From positions 124,001 through 188,000 of the forward strand of contig NZ_JARXXA010000003.1 in the NCBI RefSeq assembly GCF_029892785.1: a stretch of 64,000 nucleotides of DNA, read 5' to 3'. The stretch comes from Parabacteroides sp. PH5-46 (GTDB lineage: Bacteria > Bacteroidota > Bacteroidia > Bacteroidales > Tannerellaceae). This document shows positions 27,276 to 34,915 of this stretch, in pieces. The notes under the pieces were generated by a model. The model did no database searches and was not told where the DNA came from. It was given only the letters and a program-made list of their open reading frames with translations. The position numbers and the translations under genes are program-made. Within the stretch, counting starts at the first letter, position 1, and each line of letters starts with the position of its first letter.

Positions 27276-28064
27276 ATGGAAATGAAATTAACATTTTTGT
27301 CAAGGATTATCAGGAAGTGGTGGTTTTACGTACTAATTATTCTTTTACAATTTATCCTCCTTCCGTATGCGGCGTATAACTTCTCTTATGAAGGGATAGG
27401 TGATATAATTAATTATACATTGACACATTCTTTGCAAGGTGATATCCGTAATTATTATTTTATTTTTCAATTGGTGTCGCTGGCTTTTCTTGTTTTGCTA
27501 TTTGTGTATAAAAACAGATTTGCCAGAGCTTTTAATGTCTATATATTAGTTAGTTATTTGTTGTTTGCGATACTGCAAAATGTGGCTATTACCGATAAAT
27601 ATGGTGTTAGCGCGGTATTAATTAATGTATTTATGTTTTTATTAGTAGCCTTTTGTTGGCTGAGCGAATGTATAAAGCCACAAAACGATTATTCTTTTTT
27701 ATCAATTAACCTAAAAAATAGTTGGCTGCTTGTATTGGCATTGTTTGCTTATTGGTTGCCCTTGGCTGGTACTAATACCTTTGATTTCTCACCTTTATCC
27801 TTTATAAAGAATGGTTCATCTACTGCGTTTTGTATGATGACTCCTGTGTTTTTGGCTATCATGTCGGTGAATTTTCCAAGAATTAATAAACCGGTTTATA
27901 GGATAACTTCATTCATCGGAATTATAATAGGATTATATAATATGGCCAGTTTTCAGCATCCGGAAAAGATAGCTATGGGGATTGTACATTTGCCTCTTTT
28001 AATTATATCCGTCTATTCATTTGTGAAAAGTTTTAAAATAAAAGATTATGGAAAAGAATTTTAA
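27276..28064 (+). CDS. Polytopic membrane protein of unknown function
   Basis: A 262-residue protein from the ATG at 27276 (MEMKLTFLSR). It has about seven hydrophobic segments (for example WWFYVLIILLQFILLPYAAY, FQLVSLAFLVLLFVY, VFMFLLVAFCWL, SWLLVLALFAYWLPLAG). I do not recognise a family motif. It is the first gene of an operon with a second membrane protein (overlap 17 bp) and a wHTH regulator, a layout in which the regulator usually controls its own operon. Confidence 0.7.
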   Translation: MEMKLTFLSRIIRKWWFYVLIILLQFILLPYAAYNFSYEGIGDIINYTLTHSLQGDIRNYYFIFQLVSLAFLVLLFVYKNRFARAFNVYILVSYLLFAILQNVAITDKYGVSAVLINVFMFLLVAFCWLSECIKPQNDYSFLSINLKNSWLLVLALFAYWLPLAGTNTFDFSPLSFIKNGSSTAFCMMTPVFLAIMSVNFPRINKPVYRITSFIGIIIGLYNMASFQHPEKIAMGIVHLPLLIISVYSFVKSFKIKDYGKEF

Positions 28065-28671
28065 TGAACAAGAAAGCTTGCAGTTAATTAATAGCATGAT
28101 TGCTGAGGCAAGAAACAATGTGAGTAAGGGAGATGGTATGACCTTGCTTTTTGTAGGGTATTCTTTAGTGGTGATATCGTTATTGAATGCTTTGTTATTA
28201 CATCTATTAACTCCGTCTTATATGGCTTATAATGTTTGGTGGTTAATGTTGCCGGTTACCTTTATCGTTTTTTGGATAGGGCATAAGCAAGACAAGAAAG
28301 CAACCGTACGAACGCATATAGACAAGATTGCGACCGGCGTATGGAGTGTTTTTGTTTGGTCTATGTTTCTTGTTTTTATCCTTTCATTCGGGTTTGCCTT
28401 CTCCTTGAAAAATACGGGTTTGGGAATAATGCTGACACCTGTGATACTTGTTTTGGTGGGTTTTGCCCAGTATGTAGTTGGCATTGCCTATAAATATGCG
28501 CCTTTTATGAAAGGAGCTATTGTGTTTTGGATTGGAGCTATCCTGTGTATGGTTTATTTTTATGTTATGAAAGAAGAATCCGGACAATACATTATATTCG
28601 CATTGTCTGTTATCGGAGGATTTATTATCCCTGGCCACATGCTTAATAAAAAAACGGAACAAAATGTTTAA
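28048..28671 (+). CDS. Membrane protein of unknown function
   Basis: A 207-residue protein with a short soluble N-terminus (MEKNFNEQESLQLINSMIAEARNN) and about six hydrophobic helices in hairpins. The N-terminus plus membrane domain is common in Bacteroidota operons with a PF13601-type wHTH protein. The function is not known to me. It overlaps both neighbours (17 bp and 8 bp), so the three genes are translated as a unit. Confidence 0.7.
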   Translation: MEKNFNEQESLQLINSMIAEARNNVSKGDGMTLLFVGYSLVVISLLNALLLHLLTPSYMAYNVWWLMLPVTFIVFWIGHKQDKKATVRTHIDKIATGVWSVFVWSMFLVFILSFGFAFSLKNTGLGIMLTPVILVLVGFAQYVVGIAYKYAPFMKGAIVFWIGAILCMVYFYVMKEESGQYIIFALSVIGGFIIPGHMLNKKTEQNV

Positions 28672-28948
28672 AGATTTAGACCCCTTATTGCTATCGCAGC
28701 AGCGGCTGGCTATCATGTCTATACTGATATCGGTCGACGAAGCGGACTTTGTCTTTATCAAAGAGAAAACCGGCGCAACGGCCGGTAATCTGAGTACCCA
28801 CATCGAAAAGCTTAGCGAGGCAGGATATATTGAAGTAGATAAGTTTATCGACGGAAAGCGCCCCCGCACGGTATTGAAGATAACCGGGAAGGGGATAGAT
28901 GCTTTCGACAACTATGTAAAAGCCCTGCAGGACTATATCCGTAAGTAG
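28664..28948 (+). CDS. Winged-helix transcriptional regulator (HTH_34 type)
   Basis: A 94-residue protein forming a single winged-helix domain: QQRLAIMSILISVDEADFVFIKEKTGATAGNLSTHIEKLSEAGYIEVDKFIDGKRPRTVLKITGKGIDAFDNYV. The LSTHIEKLSEAGYIEV stretch is the recognition helix and wing. Probably a dimeric repressor or sensor of the two membrane proteins upstream. Its stop codon abuts the end of the out-of-frame tail of the convergent lipoprotein gene. Confidence 0.85.
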   Translation: MFKDLDPLLLSQQRLAIMSILISVDEADFVFIKEKTGATAGNLSTHIEKLSEAGYIEVDKFIDGKRPRTVLKITGKGIDAFDNYVKALQDYIRK

Positions 28949-29028
28949 TTACGGACGTCCCCCTCCGCCGGGCATATTTCCTCCGGAGCTTCCTATACTT
29001 GTAAGAGCAGATGATGTGGTGAATGTTT

Positions 29029-30645
29029 CTACAGAACTGCCTTTGCATTAGAACCGTATATCAGGCTGTTTTGCGTAGAGACGGATGTTGTAGGTTTGCT
29101 GTCGCCTCCCCCCAGTCCGATGAGTGTTCCTCCGGTGATTTTGAACTGGTTGTTGTCGCAGTCGAAGCCAGCTTCAGGACTACTGCTTCCCAGGGAAACG
29201 ATGGTTCCTCCGGTGATGGTGAGGGTGCCGTTGGAGTCGATTCCGTCATTGGTTTCGCTGTTGCAATATACATAACCTCCGTTGATCTCGATATGCGTAG
29301 AAGCGTTGATACAGTCGTCGTAGGCTTCGATGTCTACTTCGCCATTGTTGATGGTTAATGTAGCTTTGCTTTCAAGTCCTTCGGCTTCGGTTTTGTAGGT
29401 GCGGATGGTTACTGAGCCCCCGTTGATCGTCAGGTTGCCGTCGCTCTTGATCGCCTTTGCGGCTGTGTCATTGTTCCGGTCGTATACGTATTGCTCTCCG
29501 GTGGTTGTTACGCTTATTTTGCCGTCGTTTATCACCAATGTACCGTCTACGTTGATACCCTTACCGCCCGCTCCGGTACTTATAATTGTGAGGGTTCCGC
29601 CATCTATTAGGGCGTCGCCGTCGCACTTGATTCCGGCAGCGGAGGAGGTATCCTGTTCGTCTTCCTCCCAAATAGCCTCACCGACTGTATTGATGGTGAT
29701 GTCTCCTTTTGTAATCGTCAGGTTACCACTTGGTTTTATGCCTTTGGAGGCATTGCCGTAGACTGTAATCTCTATGCTTCCGCTGGTATCTATGTTGATA
29801 TCCTGTTTGGCTTTGATAGCATGCCCCTTCTCTCCGGTAGTAATGATGCTGAGGGTGCCTCCGCTTATGCTGATAGGCTCTTCTTTGCTTTCGCATTCTA
29901 TGGCATCACTGGCCGAGCGGACGCTGAGCATACCTCCCGAAATGCTGATTGCATCGTTGGTATGGATGCCATCGCTGGCTGCCTCTTTGATGTTTATCGT
30001 ACCACTTGCTATAGCCAGCGAGCCGTCTACGCATAAGGCATGTTTGTACTTCCCGCGTATCTCCAGGGTACCGTTGCCCGATACCTCCATATTGCCCTCG
30101 CTGAAGAGGGTAGCTTTCATGTCTTCCCCGTCTACCAGGGTATAGCTGCTGCCGTCTATCAGACGGTTGTTCGTTTCGTCTACGATGGTGAGCATTACCT
30201 TCTTCTTACACTGGTTGTTAATAGCCGCACCATTAGGGTTGGTGATGCCTGTGCCGTTCAGTATCAGGCCGAATTTCTTCTCTCCGTAAATCTTCACCGA
30301 GCCATCCTCCGTAATACCGGAAAGTACATAGTTCAGTTCCTTGTCTGTAATGGTAGAAGTGATGCTTATGTGCCCATCCGCATTGGTGATCGTTACTCCG
30401 CTGTTTTCAAAAGGGTTATCAATCGTTACCCCGCTGTTTGAAAAGGCGATCTTCACAGCATTTTCATACGTCTGGTTTTGCGAGTTGGGATTCAGGTCGT
30501 CGTCTCCCGAATCGCCCGGATCATCCGGAATAATAATGTTTTCGGGATCCTCTTCATCGGTTAAGAGTTCATCCGTATCGCTACTACAGGAAAAGAAAAG
30601 CAGGCCTGTTATGCACAAAAAGCCCAATAATAATTTGATCTTCAT
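29029..30645 (-). CDS. Carbohydrate-binding (Cthe_2159-like) beta-helix lipoprotein, 3' end probably frameshifted
   Basis: A 538-residue lipoprotein (lipobox FFSC near residue 20). It is made of repeated beta-helix turns of the type INGG(S/T)LTIxxxGxxxKGIxxDGTLxI, as in the Cthe_2159 polysaccharide-binding family (PF14262). The frame stops after SNAKAVL. A one-base shift reopens it for 26 codons, ETFTTSSALTSIGSSGGNMP followed by a Gly-rich end and a stop at 28949, which is the usual tail of the family. So the gene originally ended at 28949 and a single base seems lost near 29030-29040. Confidence 0.85.
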   Translation of the reverse strand: MKIKLLLGFLCITGLLFFSCSSDTDELLTDEEDPENIIIPDDPGDSGDDDLNPNSQNQTYENAVKIAFSNSGVTIDNPFENSGVTITNADGHISITSTITDKELNYVLSGITEDGSVKIYGEKKFGLILNGTGITNPNGAAINNQCKKKVMLTIVDETNNRLIDGSSYTLVDGEDMKATLFSEGNMEVSGNGTLEIRGKYKHALCVDGSLAIASGTINIKEAASDGIHTNDAISISGGMLSVRSASDAIECESKEEPISISGGTLSIITTGEKGHAIKAKQDINIDTSGSIEITVYGNASKGIKPSGNLTITKGDITINTVGEAIWEEDEQDTSSAAGIKCDGDALIDGGTLTIISTGAGGKGINVDGTLVINDGKISVTTTGEQYVYDRNNDTAAKAIKSDGNLTINGGSVTIRTYKTEAEGLESKATLTINNGEVDIEAYDDCINASTHIEINGGYVYCNSETNDGIDSNGTLTITGGTIVSLGSSSPEAGFDCDNNQFKITGGTLIGLGGGDSKPTTSVSTQNSLIYGSNAKAVL

Positions 30646-30671
30646 AGGAATATTACTTTTAAAAAACAGCT

Positions 30672-30679
30672 CAAAAGTA
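30672..30679 (-). promoter_or_regulatory. -7 promoter element of the beta-helix lipoprotein gene
   Basis: Minus-strand TACTTTTG lies 27 bp before the start codon. A TTTC 18 nt further upstream may be the -33 box. Confidence 0.5.
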
Positions 30680-30793
30680 AATAGCCCTCCATTCCCTGAA
30701 AAATATAATCTGCCAACAAGCCTATTCTGTCTGCGAATACAAGCATGTATTTGAAAAGAACTGTTTTGATAATTTTAGGTGGGAGTATAAAAG

Positions 30794-30820
30794 CAAAAAA
30801 GCTGTCCAAAAGACAGCTTT
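30794..30820 (-). terminator. Terminator after tRNA-Ser
   Basis: A 9-bp perfect stem (AAAGCTGTC/GACAGCTTT, 30798-30820) with a 5-nt loop is followed on the minus strand by a T-rich tract. It begins 3 bases after the tRNA 3' end. Confidence 0.85.
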
Positions 30821-30823
30821 CTG

Positions 30824-30910
<87 letters not shown>

Positions 30911-30954
30911 TTCCTCTTATAAAAGTTTGGGCATTGCTTTAACCAATGCGGGGG

Positions 30955-30986
30955 CAAAGATAGATTTATATTTCTGAATAAACAAA
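30955..30986 (-). promoter_or_regulatory. Promoter of tRNA-Ser
   Basis: On the minus strand TTTG (30983-30986) and TATCTTTG (30955-30962) are exactly 20 nt apart, an ideal consensus. The tRNA begins 45 bp downstream. Confidence 0.8.
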
Positions 30987-30990
30987 GGAT

Positions 30991-31026
30991 TTTGATGATT
31001 ATTTAAAGAAAAAGATGTTACTTTTG
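30991..31026 (+). promoter_or_regulatory. Promoter of mltG
   Basis: A TACTTTTG -7 box (31019-31026) lies 37 bp before mltG. The TTTG at 30991-30994 is 24 nt away, slightly long. It is back to back with the tRNA-Ser promoter. Confidence 0.55.
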
Positions 31027-31063
31027 CGGATGTTTTTCGATATTTAATTGATTCTGAATTTAT

Positions 31064-32107
31064 ATGGCAAAACACAAAAAATTGAAGAAGCCGTTTATTT
31101 TTATTCTGCTAACCATTTTTATCCTTATCCTTGCCGGTGCCGGTCTTTGGGCGTATCGCCTGTTGTATGCTCCCGATTTTAATGCAGAACAAACGGTCTA
31201 TGTATATGTAGACGAGAAGAAAGACTTTGATGAGCTGTGCCGACAGTTGGTCGACTCCGCAGGATGTAGTCGTATCGGTGGTTTTAAGCAATTAGCAGAT
31301 ATGCTGAAATATCCTGCTGCCATGAAGACCGGACGCTATGCCGTAGAACCGGGAATGGATCACCTGACCTTACTGAACCAGTTACGCCGGGGGCAACAAA
31401 CTGCTACCCGTATCACATTTAATAATATACGTTTGAAAGACGATCTGGCAGAGCGTTTGGCTGAACAATTGATGATTAACCCGGAGGATATCCTTCAACT
31501 GATTGACGATCCGGCTTTCTGTGAATCCTTAGGCTTTACAACAGAGACGATTACTACTCTGTTTATACCGAATACCTATGAGGTGTACTGGAATATTCCG
31601 GCTGACAATCTGCTGAAACGGATGAAGCGTGAATATGATGCTTTCTGGACGGACAAACGTAAAGCGAAAGCCAAAGCAATTAACCTGACTCCTGTTGAGG
31701 TAGCTATCCTGGCTTCCATTGTAGAAGAAGAAACGGCTGTTTATGATGAGTACCCCATCGTTGCCGGACTTTATCTGAACCGCCTGAAGAAAGGTATTCC
31801 TTTACAGGCAGACCCGACGGTGAAGTTTGCAGTAGGGGATTTCTCTCTACAGCGGATCTTGTTCCAACATCTGGAGGTAGAGTCGCCTTATAATACCTAT
31901 AAATATGCCGGGCTTCCTCCGGGCCCTCTTCGTGTCCCTTCCATCCGTGGATTGGACGGCGTATTGAATTATATGCAACATAATTATTTGTATATGTGTG
32001 CCAAAGAAGATTTTTCGGGCAGACATAATTTTGCGATTACTCTTGCCGAGCATAACAGAAATGCCGAACGCTACAGGGCAGAGCTGAACAGAAGAAGAAT
32101 TCGTTAA
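31064..32107 (+). CDS. mltG: Endolytic murein transglycosylase MltG
   Basis: A 347-residue protein with one N-terminal membrane helix (FIFILLTIFILILAGAGLWAY), a LysM-like region and a YceG catalytic domain. The catalytic Glu is Glu221 in ASIVEEET, equivalent to Glu218 of the E. coli protein, followed by VAGLYLNRLKKGIPLQADPTVKFA and the late motif YNTYKYAGLPPGPL. It cuts nascent glycan strands in the periplasm and sets their length. Confidence 0.95.
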   Translation: MAKHKKLKKPFIFILLTIFILILAGAGLWAYRLLYAPDFNAEQTVYVYVDEKKDFDELCRQLVDSAGCSRIGGFKQLADMLKYPAAMKTGRYAVEPGMDHLTLLNQLRRGQQTATRITFNNIRLKDDLAERLAEQLMINPEDILQLIDDPAFCESLGFTTETITTLFIPNTYEVYWNIPADNLLKRMKREYDAFWTDKRKAKAKAINLTPVEVAILASIVEEETAVYDEYPIVAGLYLNRLKKGIPLQADPTVKFAVGDFSLQRILFQHLEVESPYNTYKYAGLPPGPLRVPSIRGLDGVLNYMQHNYLYMCAKEDFSGRHNFAITLAEHNRNAERYRAELNRRRIR

Positions 32108-32151
32108 GAACGATTAACGATCAATGATTAACGATTAATTGCTCAAAAAAA

Positions 32152-32159
32152 CTATCTTT
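32152..32159 (+). promoter_or_regulatory. -7 promoter element of iorA
   Basis: TATCTTTG lies 41 bp before the iorA start codon. No good -33 box is present. Two direct copies of GATTAACGAT (32111-32120 and 32125-32134) lie just upstream. Confidence 0.45.
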
Positions 32160-32200
32160 GACATTCGAAAAAAACAACATTAAAATAAGGATATAAATTA

Positions 32201-33799
32201 ATGGAAAAAAATCTATTCTTGGGAGACGAAGCGATAGCACAAGCAGCTATTGACGCCGGGCTGTCTGGTGTATATGCTTATCCGGGAACTCCTTCAACTG
32301 AAATTACAGAATACATTCAGACGTCGCCTGTTGCGAAAGAGAGAGGTATCCATAGCAGATGGAGTGTTAATGAGAAAACAGCGATGGAGACGGCTCTAGG
32401 AATGAGCTATGCCGGAAAGCGGACGCTCTGTTGTATGAAACACGTAGGGATGAATGTAGCTGCCGACTGCTTTATGAATGCAGCCATGAGTGGTATTCAC
32501 GGAGGTATGATTATTATAACAGCTGATGACCCTTCTATGCACTCATCGCAGAACGAGCAGGACAACCGGACGTTTGGTAATTTCGCTATGATCCCCATGC
32601 TGGAACCTTCTAACCAGCAAGAGGCCTACGATATGGTGTATGACGGTTTTGAACTTTCTGAGAAATTAGGTTATCCTATCTTGCTGCGCATCACTACCCG
32701 TATGGCTCATTCCCGCTCCGGGGTTGTCAGACGTCCGATGCAGGAACAGAAGCAAATGAGCTTTCCCGAGGATGGACGCCAGCGTTTTATCTTGCTGCCG
32801 GCTTTGGCTCGCAAACGCTTTAAGGTATTGTTGGCTGCTCAGGAAACCTTTGAACAGGAGTCGGAATCATCCGCTTATAATAAATACTTTGAGGCCCCGA
32901 ATAAGAAGCTGGGTATCATTGCGACAGGGATTGCTTTCAATTATCTGTCCGAGAATTATCCCGAAGGCTTTGAATATCCCGTTTTGAAGATCAGCCAATA
33001 CCCTTTGCCTCTGAAACAGATTGAAAAACTGGTAGATACCTGTGACGAGATACTGGTATTGGAAGAAGGCTTTCCAATAGTGGAAGAACAATTGAAGGGC
33101 TTGCTGGGAAGAGGTCTTAAAGTACACGGACGATTGGATGGTACTTTGCAGCGCGACGGCGAACTGAGTCCGGATTCAGTGGGCAAGGCTTTGGGTAAGG
33201 AAATTACAAGTTATTATGCTATACCGGAAGTGGTAGAGCAACGTCCTCCGGCATTGTGCCAGGGCTGTGGACACCGCGATGTATATGATGCCCTGAATGA
33301 AGTACTGTTGGAATACAAGGATGCGAAAGTATTTAGTGATATCGGTTGCTATACGCTTGGCGCTTTGCCTCCTTTCCGTGCGATTGATACCTGTATCGAT
33401 ATGGGGGCTTCTATTACGATGGCTAAAGGGGCTTCCGATGCAGGATTGTTCCCGGCTGTTAGTGTAATTGGCGATTCAACTTTTACCCATTCGGGTATGA
33501 CGGGCTTGCTGGATTGTGTTAATGAGAACTCGAATGTAACGATTGTTATCTCCGATAATGAAACAACAGCTATGACAGGCGGTCAGGATTCTGCCGGAAC
33601 GGGTCGTATAGAAGCTATTTGCGAAGGGATAGGGGTTTCTCCCGAACATATCCGGGTGGTTGTTCCTTTGAAGAAGAACTACGAGGAAATGAAGCAGATA
33701 TTCCGTGAAGAAATAGACTATAAAGGCGTATCGGTTGTTATCCCGCGTCGTGAGTGTATCCAAACATTAACCAGAAAGAAAAAAGCAGCTAAAAAATGA
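32201..33799 (+). CDS. iorA: Indolepyruvate:ferredoxin oxidoreductase, alpha subunit
   Basis: A 532-residue TPP-dependent 2-oxoacid oxidoreductase subunit. The N-terminal pyrimidine-binding domain (YAYPGTPSTEITEYI, SVNEKTAMETALGMSYAGKRTLCCMKHVGMNVAAD) and the C-terminal TPP domain (ALCQGCGHRDVYDAL, VIGDSTFTHSGMTGLLD, ISDNETTAMTGGQDSAGTG) are intact. It oxidises aryl pyruvates from aromatic amino acids to aryl-acyl-CoA. The protein stops at RRECIQTLTRKKKAAKK, before the 4Fe-4S ferredoxin domain of archaeal IorA. It overlaps iorB by 4 bp. Confidence 0.93.
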   Translation: MEKNLFLGDEAIAQAAIDAGLSGVYAYPGTPSTEITEYIQTSPVAKERGIHSRWSVNEKTAMETALGMSYAGKRTLCCMKHVGMNVAADCFMNAAMSGIHGGMIIITADDPSMHSSQNEQDNRTFGNFAMIPMLEPSNQQEAYDMVYDGFELSEKLGYPILLRITTRMAHSRSGVVRRPMQEQKQMSFPEDGRQRFILLPALARKRFKVLLAAQETFEQESESSAYNKYFEAPNKKLGIIATGIAFNYLSENYPEGFEYPVLKISQYPLPLKQIEKLVDTCDEILVLEEGFPIVEEQLKGLLGRGLKVHGRLDGTLQRDGELSPDSVGKALGKEITSYYAIPEVVEQRPPALCQGCGHRDVYDALNEVLLEYKDAKVFSDIGCYTLGALPPFRAIDTCIDMGASITMAKGASDAGLFPAVSVIGDSTFTHSGMTGLLDCVNENSNVTIVISDNETTAMTGGQDSAGTGRIEAICEGIGVSPEHIRVVVPLKKNYEEMKQIFREEIDYKGVSVVIPRRECIQTLTRKKKAAKK

Positions 33800-34380
33800 A
33801 AATAGATATTATTTTATCAGGGGTTGGAGGACAGGGTATTCTTTCTATTGCTGCCGTAATCGGTGAAGCCGCCCTGAAAGAAGGTTTATATATGAAACAG
33901 GCAGAGGTGCACGGAATGAGTCAGCGTGGGGGAGACGTACAATCGAACCTTCGTTTGTCGGATAAGCCGATTGCTTCGGATTTGATTCCTAAAGGACAGG
34001 CCGATCTGATTGTCTCTCTGGAGCCGATGGAAAGCCTTCGTTACTTGCCTTATCTGAAGAAGGACGGATGGTTGGTAACCAACTCTCAGCCGTTTATTAA
34101 TATTCCGAACTATCCGGACATAGAACAGGTAAATGCCGAGCTGGATAAACTTCCGCGAAAGGTGATTCTGGATGTAGAAGCCATCGCGAAAGACCTGGGT
34201 TCTGCCCGTGCGGCCAACATTGTTATGCTGGGTGCTGCTACTCCCTTCTTAGGTATTGAATATCAGAAAATAGAAGAAGGGATTCGTCGTATTTTCGGAA
34301 GAAAAGGCGAAGAAATTGTAGAGATGAACCTGAAGGCTTTGAAGGCTGGGTATGATGTAGCGCAACATCTTCAACAATAA
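33796..34380 (+). CDS. iorB: Indolepyruvate:ferredoxin oxidoreductase, beta subunit
   Basis: A 194-residue gamma-domain subunit of 2-oxoacid oxidoreductases: IILSGVGGQGILSIAAVIGEAAL at the N-terminus, then EVHGMSQRGGDVQSNLRLSDKPIASDLIPKGQADLIVSLEPMES. The overlap ATGA with iorA shows translational coupling. It forms the heteromer with IorA that hands electrons to ferredoxin. Confidence 0.94.
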   Translation: MKIDIILSGVGGQGILSIAAVIGEAALKEGLYMKQAEVHGMSQRGGDVQSNLRLSDKPIASDLIPKGQADLIVSLEPMESLRYLPYLKKDGWLVTNSQPFINIPNYPDIEQVNAELDKLPRKVILDVEAIAKDLGSARAANIVMLGAATPFLGIEYQKIEEGIRRIFGRKGEEIVEMNLKALKAGYDVAQHLQQ

Positions 34381-34391
34381 TATAAATTCGT

Positions 34392-34898
34392 ATGAAAAGG
34401 ATCATTTTTGCCCTGTTTTTTATTTCTGTAGCTTTGTATTCTACAGCACAGGAAGATAGTGATGTTGTGAAAGTAGGCGATACTATGCCTGCTTTTACCA
34501 TTGTATCAGATAATGGAAATGAATTCAAATCATCCTCTCTGCAAGGTAAGGTCATTCTGCTGAACTTTTTTGCTACTTGGTGCCCGCCTTGTCAGAAGGA
34601 GTTGGCTGCCGTACAGGAGACTCTTTGGCCGAAGTATAAGAACCATGCCGGTTTTGTGATGCTTGTTGTTGGTCGGGAACATTCCGATGCTGATCTGGCT
34701 ACCTATAACGAGAAAAAAGGCTTTACTTTCCCACTGTATCCGGACAAGAGCCGGGCTATCTACAGTTCGTTTGCCAAGAGCCTTATTCCCCGGACATACC
34801 TGATAGGAAAAGACGGAAAGATTATTTACGCCAGCAAGGGGTATAATGATGCGGAATTTGCCGAACTAATGAGCAAGATAGAAAAAGCGCTGAAATAG
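34392..34898 (+). CDS. TlpA/ResA-like periplasmic thioredoxin
   Basis: A 168-residue thioredoxin-fold protein with a signal peptide ending YSTAQ. The redox motif is WCPPC (Cys64, Cys67), followed by the peroxiredoxin-like cis-Pro segment LIPRTYLIGKDGKIIY. It reduces or transfers disulfides in the periplasm. It lies 11 bp after iorB and 17 bp before a rhamnosidase gene, so all may be cotranscribed, although their functions are unrelated. Confidence 0.9.
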   Translation: MKRIIFALFFISVALYSTAQEDSDVVKVGDTMPAFTIVSDNGNEFKSSSLQGKVILLNFFATWCPPCQKELAAVQETLWPKYKNHAGFVMLVVGREHSDADLATYNEKKGFTFPLYPDKSRAIYSSFAKSLIPRTYLIGKDGKIIYASKGYNDAEFAELMSKIEKALK

Positions 34899-34915
34899 CC
34901 TAAATATCTGATATT

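Noticed and set aside
32111-32134. Short direct repeats GATTAACGAT as a fourth array
   Set aside because: There are only two copies with a 14-bp period and no dyad units; it is low-complexity DNA near the iorA promoter.
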